DNA of 10,637 nucleotides from Actinomycetota bacterium (GTDB lineage Bacteria > Actinomycetota > Actinomycetes > Nanopelagicales > Nanopelagicaceae). Under the pieces are notes generated by a model. The model was given only the letters and a program-made list of their open reading frames with translations. It was not told where the DNA came from and ran no database searches. Both the position numbers and the translations under genes were made by a program. The DNA lies in assembly GCA_009699765.1 (NCBI GenBank), contig WLNN01000038.1:1-10637 (forward strand). The letters run 5' to 3'. This document shows, piece after piece, positions 1 to 5,462 of the stretch. The number at the start of each line of letters is the position of its first letter. Position 1 is the stretch's first letter.

Positions 1-37
1 CTTAATGCCGACTCCCTTTTGCTTTCCATATCAATTC

Positions 38-46
38 TTATCCACA
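38..46 (+). other. Perfect DnaA-box sequence (TTATCCACA)
   Basis: The nonamer TTATCCACA matches the classical DnaA-box consensus exactly. It stands alone: I see no further boxes, no AT-rich unwinding element and no dnaA or dnaN nearby. It is therefore not evidence for a replication origin. It could be a DnaA titration or regulatory site, or chance. The rest of 1-103 holds no gene I can support. Confidence 0.35.
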
Positions 47-91
47 GTTACCATTGCTGAATATTTCCTAAGGTTGGCAAAGCCGTAACTT

Positions 92-110
92 CGCTCCCGT
101 GTTGGGGGCG
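92..110 (+). repeat. Hairpin competing with the tRNA acceptor stem
   Basis: CGCTCCC (92-98) can pair over all seven positions (one G-T pair) with GGGGGCG (104-110), the 5' acceptor strand of the tRNA-like gene, leaving a 5-base loop. It almost copies the real 3' acceptor strand CGCCTCC (168-174). If transcribed, it would compete with correct acceptor folding. It may be chance in a G+C-rich patch, or a leader structure removed during 5' processing. Confidence 0.35.
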
Positions 111-178
111 TGTTGTAATTGGCAGCCTGTTCGTTTACCAAACAAGCGGAGCGGGTTCAAATCCCGTCGCCTCCACCA
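104..178 (+). tRNA. tRNA-like gene with encoded CCA; isotype unclear, possibly degenerate
   Basis: The acceptor strands GGGGGCG (104-110) and CGCCTCC (168-174) pair over seven positions with one G-T. They are followed by discriminator A175 and encoded CCA (176-178). The T arm is canonical, with stem 151-155/163-167 and loop TTCAAAT. The D region contains AATTGGCA, as in Gln/Glu-type tRNAs, but the stem pairs well only as GTTG (112-115) with CAGC (123-126), leaving a one-base linker after the acceptor. The anticodon arm is irregular. The best stem, 128-132/140-144, has a C-A mismatch and gives loop GTTTACC with anticodon UUA, which would read the UAA stop codon. An alternative register (130-134/142-146) gives anticodon ACC (Gly), also with one C-A mismatch. 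The strand and the tRNA-like 3' half are firm. Identity and function are not, and a tRNA pseudogene is possible. Confidence 0.6.
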
Positions 179-244
179 CAGTCTTGGCTAGTGCGATTCG
201 ATCTATTGGTAATGGTCAAAAGAATTGCAATAGCTGTGCATGGG

Positions 245-272
245 AGGGCCCCGAGAGATCGGGGCCCTTTCC
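245..272 (+). terminator. Strong G+C-rich hairpin terminator
   Basis: GGGCCCCGA (246-254) pairs perfectly with TCGGGGCCC (259-267) around a GAGA tetraloop, with an added A245-T268 pair. A short TTT run and then CC follow on the plus strand. It lies 67 bases after the tRNA-like gene and 33 bases beyond the stop of the leftward DoxX gene, so it may serve either strand or both. The plus strand has the better T run. The gene-free stretch 179-304 holds nothing else that I recognise except the weaker inverted repeat at 277-323. Confidence 0.7.
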
Positions 273-276
273 AATT

Positions 277-323
277 CTTACAGCTTATAGGGCGACTCTT
301 CCTTCTATCGCTTGAGCTGTAAG
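277..323. repeat. Imperfect inverted repeat over the DoxX stop codon
   Basis: CTTACAGCT (277-285) and AGCTGTAAG (315-323) are a perfect 9-bp inverted repeat. Inside it, GCGA (292-295) can pair with TCGC (308-311). The structure covers the TAG stop of the DoxX gene at 305-307. It has no adjoining T run, so a role as an intrinsic terminator is doubtful. It may stabilise the 3' end of the leftward mRNA. Confidence 0.35.
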
Positions 324-655
324 GCTGAGGTTATACAAGCGATGATGAAGATTCCAAGTGCCGCACCAAAATCAGCAACTTTATGCTTGCGTGAGAAGTG
401 CGTGAATAACGCACCTGCGAAGTAGAGAGCAAGACATGTGGAAGCTAATACACCAAGAGGCTTGCTCCAGAAACCGAAAATGATTCCGAGTCCGCCTGCG
501 ATTTCTAAATATGCAAGAACTGGGATTTGATTTGGCTTTACGCCAACTTTGGCCATCGCTGCCATTACATCTGGAACCTTTTTAAGCTTTGAAACAGCTG
601 ATCCGATAGCGGCAAATGCGAGAAGTGCTCCGAATATGTTCAGTGCGATTGACAT
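305..655 (-). CDS. DoxX-like small membrane protein
   Basis: This 116-residue integral membrane protein has about four hydrophobic segments, near residues 3-20, 46-64, 66-88 and 92-111. A charged loop with KLKKVPDVM follows the first segment. The mix of short loops, the AYLEIAGGLGIIFG stretch and the FTHFSRKHK loop is typical of the DoxX/DoxX-like family. The family has no single proven reaction; members have been linked to quinone-related redox functions or oxidative stress. The ATG directly follows the TAG of the upstream MarR gene (0-base gap), and AGAAAG lies upstream as a weak ribosome site, so translational coupling is likely. The pairing with a MarR regulator suggests induction by a small toxic or redox-active compound. 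That is inference from context only. Confidence 0.8.
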   Translation of the reverse strand: MSIALNIFGALLAFAAIGSAVSKLKKVPDVMAAMAKVGVKPNQIPVLAYLEIAGGLGIIFGFWSKPLGVLASTCLALYFAGALFTHFSRKHKVADFGAALGIFIIACITSALQLKR

Positions 656-1138
656 CTATTTTACTACTTTCTTGTTAATTGGGTGATGTTCTTTCATATG
701 GCTAGAGATTGCATCAGATATTTCAATCAAAGACTTCATCTGAGCTTGAGTTAGTACCTCGCTGAAGCAATGATTGATTTCTTTCGACTGTAGAGGAATT
801 GCAGCGTCAGCTATTTTTCTTCCCTTAGCCGTGATGGATACATCGAAGCTACGAGAATCTTCAAGATTCTTAGTTTTCTTTACTAAGCCAGCTTCATCCA
901 TTCGGGAAATCTGATGCGACATTCGACTAATTTCCCAACCGAGACCCGTTGCTAAGCGATTGAGATTTACTGATGGCACTGGAAGTTCAAAGAGAGCAAC
1001 CAGGACAACATATTCAGCGCCAGAGATCCCAGAGTGATTGGTTATTTGGCGACCGAGGTGGGGCAGAAGACTGGTTCCAATTTTGTGGAATGCACGCCAG
1101 GCTTTGGAGTTGAGCTCCTTCATTCCATTTTGTGCCAC
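656..1138 (-). CDS. MarR-family transcriptional regulator
   Basis: This 160-residue winged-helix regulator has the family layout: an N-terminal dimerisation helix, then SGAEYVVLVALFEL, and a DNA-recognition region around LATGLGWEISRMSHQISRMD (residues 62-81). The wing follows in VKKTKNLEDSRSFDVSITAKGRK (residues 85-107), with the D-x-R segment of the MarR fold. C-terminal helices complete the dimer interface. The chosen start is GTG (1138-1136), because the predicted transcription start falls on it. An in-frame ATG at 1123 would give a protein five residues shorter. The gene lies directly upstream of the DoxX gene, with the stop and start codons adjoining, so the two form one unit. It probably represses its own operon through the inverted repeat overlapping the -35 box. 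The ligand cannot be read from the sequence. Confidence 0.9.
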   Translation of the reverse strand: MAQNGMKELNSKAWRAFHKIGTSLLPHLGRQITNHSGISGAEYVVLVALFELPVPSVNLNRLATGLGWEISRMSHQISRMDEAGLVKKTKNLEDSRSFDVSITAKGRKIADAAIPLQSKEINHCFSEVLTQAQMKSLIEISDAISSHMKEHHPINKKVVK

Positions 1139-1143
1139 AGGAG

Positions 1144-1172
1144 TATTTAACCAGATATAGTTGATATGTCAA
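1144..1172 (-). promoter_or_regulatory. Likely leaderless promoter of the MarR-DoxX operon
   Basis: Read leftward, a perfect -35 TTGACA (1172-1167) is followed by a 17-base spacer and the weak -10 TAAATA (1149-1144). Transcription would begin about 6-7 bases later, at the GTG start (1138). No Shine-Dalgarno sequence precedes this GTG, so a leaderless mRNA is the simplest reading; these are common in actinobacteria. The -35 box lies within the operator candidate at 1161-1172. Confidence 0.55.
1161..1172. promoter_or_regulatory. Candidate MarR operator (TTGATATGTCAA)
   Basis: TTGA-TATG-TCAA is a short inverted repeat with 4-bp arms, covering the -35 box of the MarR promoter. Binding here would block RNA polymerase and give autorepression, the usual circuit for MarR proteins that are transcribed with their target. 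The arms are short, so the site is only a candidate. Confidence 0.4.
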
Positions 1173-1239
1173 GTAATAACCACTCACAAGCTGGGGTAAA
1201 TTTCTAAGAGCTTGAATTTATGGGACTAATCATTAATAT

Positions 1240-3063
1240 TTACAAAACTTTCCAGACTCCCTGAGTTGCTGAAGTCGAATTAATTGAGATTTTACTTCCT
1301 GAGGCAACTTCCCCGAAGATTGTCTTTGAAATCACGTACCCCAACGGGGCCAAATCGATTTCGAGTTTGACGGGTTTTCTTGTTACGAGCACAAGCAAGG
1401 ATTCATTTTTAGATTCCCTAAGATAAATAAGGTAATCATCTTCAACAGCAACCCACCGGAGCCCACCTTTAATGAGTGCATCGCTTTTTGTTCGTATAGC
1501 AACTAACTCTTTAACCTTGGCGCGGAAATCTAGATCCCATGTAGATCGATCATCCCAATTAATTGTGCGTCGTGAATCTTCTCCCCATGACCCTTCAAGT
1601 CCGATTTCATCACCTGCGAAAATGGATGGAACACCCGGGTAGGTAAGTAACATCGTCATTGCTGCCAGATGAGCTTCTCTATCATTGAGCACAACAGTTC
1701 TAAAACGAGCAGTGTCATGTGAATCGAGGATTAGCATGCTTGCGATCAATGAGCGCCATGGGATGGTCGAATTAAATTGCTGCATCGAAGCCACTAATTG
1801 CTTGCCGTTAATTTTAGGCATCGCAAACGGTAGTCCTTGAAAGCCCCCAGTAATCTCTGGGTTTCGATTCATCCAATTCCAAAACGGTCTCATAAACCCT
1901 TGATAATTCATGGCCCCCTGCCATCCAAGACCATCAAGATCGCTCGCAACAAAGTCACCGTTTTCAGCGACCAACCATGTATCTGGATCGACTTCTTGCA
2001 TTGCTTTACGAATACCCTGCATCACTTCTACGTGATGATTCTCTGCACCTTGCACGCCTGTCATATTGCCAACGTCAATGCGCCAGCCAGCCATACCGAA
2101 CTTGGGAGAAATCCACTTTTTAACAATCGAATTCTTGCCCTCATAGACCGCCTTGCGAAGATCCTTCGATCCGTAATTCAATTTTGGAAGTGACTCAAGA
2201 CCAAACCAACCTACATATCCCCACTTAATGGATTTATCCCAGAAGAAAAAGGAACGTTCTTTTGACTTCTTATTCTTCTTGGCGGTAGTTAGCCACTGGT
2301 GGCCAACACCGCAGTGATTAGAAGTTAAATCTCCTAAAATTCTAATTTTTTTCTGTTTTGCGCTTCGTATGAGTGATTTAAATGCCTTGTCTCCACCGAG
2401 AATCGGATCTACTTTGTCGAAAGTCGTCGCATCGTACCTATGGTTAGAACGCGAAGGAAAAATAGGCGTGAGATAAATTCCATTGATTCCCAGATCGCTG
2501 AGGTAATCCAATTTCTGTTCAACGCCGAACAAGTCTCCCCCATATAGTTCTTGCCCAGTGAACTTACTTCGACCTCGCGGGGGCAAATTCCAATCACGCG
2601 GATAAGCCCAGTCAGGTACTAAATCAACTTTTCCAGACTTCGCAAAACGGTCCGGAAAGATTTGGTAAAAAACCGATTTTGAAATCCAATTCGGGTTCTG
2701 GGGTATCGCGACGATTTGGAAATCATTATTGCTATGAACATCATGACTGTATAAACCGCTTGCATTTAACCAGTCGTACCTATTTTCACCGACAAAAACA
2801 AATCGATAGATTGTATGTATGTTGGTTATTCTAATTTTTACTTGTAACCATTTTTCATATTTTGTTGCTTTCCCTGGCACCAACTTGTAAGTGCGCGGCT
2901 CAGCATCTTCGTATATGCGCAAGTAAGCTTCAGCGAACGCGTATTCCAAAGGCACGCGTACCTTGAGCAATACCTGATCACCTATCTTTGGTGCGCTGTT
3001 GCTTACATAAAGTTCGCTACCATCATGATGAGGCTTGAGTATCACCTTATTCACGAGTGTCAT
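1240..3063 (-). CDS. GH13 alpha-amylase family enzyme (neopullulanase/cyclomaltodextrinase/maltogenic type)
   Basis: This 607-residue cytoplasmic glycoside hydrolase has no signal peptide. Residues 1-120 form a beta-rich N-terminal domain like CBM34, which in this subfamily helps shape the active site of the dimer. The TIM barrel opens with VFYQIFPDRF (131-140), a hallmark of GH13_20/21. Conserved regions are visible: DLTSNH (245-250), LPKLN (292-296, the fifth region typical of neopullulanases), GWRID with nucleophile Asp330, acid/base Glu367 in AEN, and DSHD with His449 and Asp450. A C-terminal beta domain follows from about residue 525. Known relatives cleave cyclodextrins, pullulan or linear maltodextrins, so it should break down imported oligosaccharides. 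The ATG overlaps the stop of the LacI gene as ATGA, with GGTGAGGG seven bases upstream. Which of the related activities it has cannot be decided from sequence. Confidence 0.93.
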   Translation of the reverse strand: MTLVNKVILKPHHDGSELYVSNSAPKIGDQVLLKVRVPLEYAFAEAYLRIYEDAEPRTYKLVPGKATKYEKWLQVKIRITNIHTIYRFVFVGENRYDWLNASGLYSHDVHSNNDFQIVAIPQNPNWISKSVFYQIFPDRFAKSGKVDLVPDWAYPRDWNLPPRGRSKFTGQELYGGDLFGVEQKLDYLSDLGINGIYLTPIFPSRSNHRYDATTFDKVDPILGGDKAFKSLIRSAKQKKIRILGDLTSNHCGVGHQWLTTAKKNKKSKERSFFFWDKSIKWGYVGWFGLESLPKLNYGSKDLRKAVYEGKNSIVKKWISPKFGMAGWRIDVGNMTGVQGAENHHVEVMQGIRKAMQEVDPDTWLVAENGDFVASDLDGLGWQGAMNYQGFMRPFWNWMNRNPEITGGFQGLPFAMPKINGKQLVASMQQFNSTIPWRSLIASMLILDSHDTARFRTVVLNDREAHLAAMTMLLTYPGVPSIFAGDEIGLEGSWGEDSRRTINWDDRSTWDLDFRAKVKELVAIRTKSDALIKGGLRWVAVEDDYLIYLRESKNESLLVLVTRKPVKLEIDLAPLGYVISKTIFGEVASGSKISINSTSATQGVWKVL

Positions 3064-4055
3064 TTTGAATCCCTCACCTTTGCCACAGTAGCCCTAATCT
3101 TCAATTCTCCGGTCCATAATCTACCTTGGGGCTTGCTGGCTTTGCTGTTTTCCATGACCTCAACCAATAATTCACCACAAGATTTAGCCATCTCGTAGGC
3201 GTCAAAAAGAACTGTTGTGAGAGGTGGAAGAGTTGCCGTTGCTTGAGTTTCCAGAATATTTACGCCAATAATCGAAAGGTCTTCTGGAATTCTTAATCCA
3301 CTTTCATGCGCCTTTTCCAAGAATCCAATTGTTGCTGCATCGAGAAATGAAATAATTGCAGTCACTTTTGGGTATTTATCTCTGATAATTGAAGATAAAT
3401 TCGCGCCACCTTCCGGAGTATTTGGGACATCGATTAAATGTAGCTTCGTTTTAAACTTCGAAGCTACCTCTTTGAGATGCGAAGTTAACCCAAAATTGGA
3501 GACCAAAACTCCTATGTGCTCGTGACCGAAATCAACCAAGTGGGAGATGGCGGTGATTTCGACTTCTCTAAAATCTCTGTCGACGTAGTTGTACGCAAAA
3601 TCAACTTGAGTGCGACCTAGAACCACAAAAGGAATATTCTCGCGATTAAACAACTGAACTCGCTGATCATTTTCTTTCACGTTCATGAGGATGACTCCAC
3701 CTGAGAAATTGGACTTCAACAACGAATCAACGTCCGTGTCGTCATTATCTGAGACTGGCCAAATCACACCATGGTAGCCATGAGCGCTAACACCATCGAC
3801 AATTCCCTCAACAAGGGCACCGTTAATTCTTGAGGATGGTGTTGTGAAAAGATTTGAAATCATCATGGTGACCACTTTAGAATTGCCTCCAGCAAGAGCA
3901 GCGGCCGCATAATTGGACTTGTAACCCGAGGTTTTGATCGCCTCTAGAACCCGCTTCTTCGTTTTCTCGCTAATCGAACGTTTTCCCGAAAGAACATAGG
4001 AGACGGTACTTTCCGAGACGCCAGCGAGCTTCGCTACATCGGCTCGAGTAGTCAA
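3060..4055 (-). CDS. LacI-family repressor, probable regulator of the maltodextrin locus
   Basis: The N-terminal helix-turn-helix reads ADVAKLAGVSESTVSYVLSG, followed by a hinge helix ending in AAAALAGG. A periplasmic-binding-protein-like effector domain follows from about residue 60, with the late GLRIPEDLSIIGVN segment typical of the family. The open frame reaches a TTG at 4067, but no ribosome site precedes that codon. The TTG at 4055 has GGAG placed about five bases upstream and gives a start MTTRADVAKL and a 331-residue protein of usual length, so I chose it. The stop overlaps the GH13 start by 4 bp, so the two are co-transcribed. It faces the malE operon across a control region with a perfect CG-centred palindrome, the operator type of this family. 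A maltose- or maltodextrin-like inducer is inferred. Confidence 0.92.
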   Translation of the reverse strand: MTTRADVAKLAGVSESTVSYVLSGKRSISEKTKKRVLEAIKTSGYKSNYAAAALAGGNSKVVTMMISNLFTTPSSRINGALVEGIVDGVSAHGYHGVIWPVSDNDDTDVDSLLKSNFSGGVILMNVKENDQRVQLFNRENIPFVVLGRTQVDFAYNYVDRDFREVEITAISHLVDFGHEHIGVLVSNFGLTSHLKEVASKFKTKLHLIDVPNTPEGGANLSSIIRDKYPKVTAIISFLDAATIGFLEKAHESGLRIPEDLSIIGVNILETQATATLPPLTTVLFDAYEMAKSCGELLVEVMENSKASKPQGRLWTGELKIRATVAKVRDSK

Positions 4056-4064
4056 AATAAACTC
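4053..4064 (-). promoter_or_regulatory. Ribosome site that decides the LacI start
   Basis: Read leftward, the sequence is GGAG, TTTAT, then TTG. GGAG is a good Shine-Dalgarno match at proper spacing for the TTG at 4055-4053. The upstream TTG at 4067-4065 would place this ribosome site inside the coding region and has only AT-rich, non-matching sequence before it. Confidence 0.7.
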
Positions 4065-4094
4065 CAATTGTTAGACGAAATCTCGGTAGAACTA

Positions 4095-4123
4095 TTGACT
4101 CAGGTCATTCACTTCAGTACATT
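4095..4123 (+). promoter_or_regulatory. malE: Promoter of the malE operon
   Basis: TTGACT (4095-4100) and TACATT (4118-4123) are separated by an ideal 17-base spacer. The predicted start is near 4130, directly in front of the first palindrome. Repressor bound there would block initiation or early elongation. A second -10-like hexamer, TATTAT (4128-4133), has no well-spaced -35. I found no convincing promoter for the divergent LacI gene, though it must lie in the same roughly 110 bases. Confidence 0.6.
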
Positions 4124-4131
4124 ACCGTATT

Positions 4132-4147
4132 ATCGACGCGCGTCGAT
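4132..4147. promoter_or_regulatory. LacI-family operator: perfect 16-bp palindrome
   Basis: ATCGACGCGCGTCGAT is a perfect palindrome, G+C-rich in the middle and with a central CpG on each side of the dyad. It lies just downstream of the predicted malE transcription start and 77 bp upstream of the LacI start codon. Position and symmetry make it the best candidate binding site for the adjacent repressor. No second copy was seen elsewhere in the window. Confidence 0.75.
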
Positions 4148-4162
4148 TAATTAGCTAATTAA
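4147..4162. promoter_or_regulatory. Second perfect 16-bp palindrome next to the malE ribosome site
   Basis: TTAATTAGCTAATTAA is perfectly symmetric and shares one base with the G+C-rich palindrome before it; the two centres lie 15 bp apart. It ends where the AAGGGG ribosome site (4161-4166) of malE begins. It could be a site for a second regulator, an extension of the repressor site, or an RNA hairpin affecting ribosome access. AT-rich palindromes arise by chance more readily than the first one. Confidence 0.5.
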
Positions 4163-4171
4163 GGGGAAGTT

Positions 4172-5362
4172 ATGAAGAAGCAACGTTTGGGAGTTGGTCT
4201 CTTGAGCGCTGCGTTATTGGTTTTCGGATCAATCGCGCCGGCACAAGCGGCAGGAACTTTAACTATTTGGGTCAATTCTGGAGAAGAGGCTGCCTACAAA
4301 GCAGCGTCAGCTGATTGGGCTGCAACCAATGGAGTGACAGTCAATATTCTCGCAAAGTGCGGTCTTGGTGACTGTGGTTTGAGCAAATTGGGTCCAGCTG
4401 GAACGGGTCCTGATTTGTTCGTCGCCACTCATGACAACACTGGAACTTTAGTTAAGTCCGGTGTAGTCACATCCCTTAATAACGTGATTAATAGGAGCGC
4501 ATATCCTGCAGCTGCCGTTGAAGGGGTTTCATTCAATTTCGGCACATGGGGAATTCCAATTTCAATTAGCAATATTGCTTTAGCAACCAATCTTGAGCTA
4601 GTTCCAGCAGGAGCTCCAAAAGATTGGGAGACGCTCGAGTCGACTGCGACCAAACTAATCTCATCCGGAAAAGCAGAGGTTGGAATAGTAACGCATCTTG
4701 ATGGCTATTTCTTGCAGCCATTCTTTGAATCTATTGGCGGGTACGTCTTTTCAAATAAAAATGGTAAGTACACAAGTACGAAGAATGTAGGTCTGTATTC
4801 AAAGGATCTTGCAAAGAATGCAAGTTTGATGGATAAGTGGCTTGCGGAGAAACTATTTGATAAGGCTAATACATACGATGGTTCAAACTTCAACAATGGA
4901 AAGGCCCCGTTCGCAATTGTGGGACCTTGGTCCATTGCTGGACTCGATAAAGCGGGTGTGAAGTATGAGATATCTGGAGTGCCATCCATCAAGGGCGGAA
5001 CTGCAAGAGCTTTCAGTGGAGTGTCTGCTATGTATATGAATCGCTTCTCAAAGAACAAGTTCCTTGCTAAGCAATTCCTTACTGAAGTGGTGCAATCAAA
5101 GAAATTTGGAAGTGCAATCTCCGCTGCTAACAATACTTATCCTGCAAATATTGATGCGGCCGCATCGATTGATAAGAAGAGCGTCTCAGGTAAGTTCGGT
5201 GCTTATGGTGCACTGTGCCTGCCAATGCCAAACGTTGCTGAAATGGGTAGCGTGTGGACATACTGGAATGGCGCATTTGCTGACTGGGCTTCAGGCAAGT
5301 CCAAGTTTGGCGAAGCAATGAAATTGGCTTCTAAGAACCTTAATTCGGCTCTCGGAAACTAA
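4172..5362 (+). CDS. malE: MalE-like extracellular sugar-binding protein of an ABC importer
   Basis: This 396-residue solute-binding protein has a clear signal peptide: basic MKKQR, a hydrophobic core, and APAQA before a likely cut after Ala26. There is no lipobox cysteine, so it appears to be a freely secreted rather than lipid-anchored protein. The mature part resembles E. coli MalE in order and motifs: TLTIWVN near the start, GTGPDLFVATHDN (77-89), a GGY-NGKY segment, and NGKAPFAIVGPWSIAGLDKAG with the ligand-site GPW. MPNVAEMGSVWTYW lies near the C-terminus. Cys63 and Cys68 in CGLGDC could form a small disulfide loop. It is the first gene of the rightward operon, preceded by AAGGGG five bases before the ATG and followed by a strong hairpin. 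Maltose/maltodextrin binding is inferred from similarity and from the GH13 neighbour. Confidence 0.93.
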   Translation: MKKQRLGVGLLSAALLVFGSIAPAQAAGTLTIWVNSGEEAAYKAASADWAATNGVTVNILAKCGLGDCGLSKLGPAGTGPDLFVATHDNTGTLVKSGVVTSLNNVINRSAYPAAAVEGVSFNFGTWGIPISISNIALATNLELVPAGAPKDWETLESTATKLISSGKAEVGIVTHLDGYFLQPFFESIGGYVFSNKNGKYTSTKNVGLYSKDLAKNASLMDKWLAEKLFDKANTYDGSNFNNGKAPFAIVGPWSIAGLDKAGVKYEISGVPSIKGGTARAFSGVSAMYMNRFSKNKFLAKQFLTEVVQSKKFGSAISAANNTYPANIDAAASIDKKSVSGKFGAYGALCLPMPNVAEMGSVWTYWNGAFADWASGKSKFGEAMKLASKNLNSALGN

Positions 5363-5385
5363 GCACCTCCTCCAAGGGTGGGAGT

Positions 5386-5427
5386 CCCTGGTGTATGTGA
5401 AATTTGCATACACCAGGGCCCTCTTCT
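5386..5427 (+). terminator. Intercistronic hairpin between malE and malF (partial terminator or mRNA stabiliser)
   Basis: CCCTGGTGTATG (5386-5397) pairs over all 12 bases with CATACACCAGGG (5407-5418) around a 9-base loop, followed by the pyrimidine-rich CCCTCTTCT. The T run is interrupted, so termination is probably incomplete, or the hairpin protects the malE 3' end from decay. Either would give more binding protein than permease, as known for malE-malF in E. coli. No clear new promoter is seen before malF, so malF expression likely depends on read-through. Confidence 0.75.
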
Positions 5428-5462
5428 AAATTCATTTACAGTTATTACAGGGAGGATGAGCG

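Noticed and set aside
104..178. 3' end of a tmRNA (ssrA)
   Set aside because: The CCTCCACCA end resembles tmRNA ends, but the matching 5' acceptor strand lies only 75 bases away. There is no room for a tag reading frame or pseudoknots.
119..322. Possible 67-residue protein on the plus strand
   Set aside because: It starts inside the tRNA-like gene, runs through the strong terminator hairpin, and shows no recognisable motif or ribosome site.
1187..1214. Terminator after the MarR promoter region (CAAGCT/AGCTTG)
   Set aside because: The stem is only six bases around a 16-base loop, with no T run on either strand. It is too weak to call.
4705..5133. 142-residue open frame on the minus strand
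   Set aside because: It lies wholly opposite the well-supported malE gene and is a shadow of its codon use. No ribosome site or family motif is seen.
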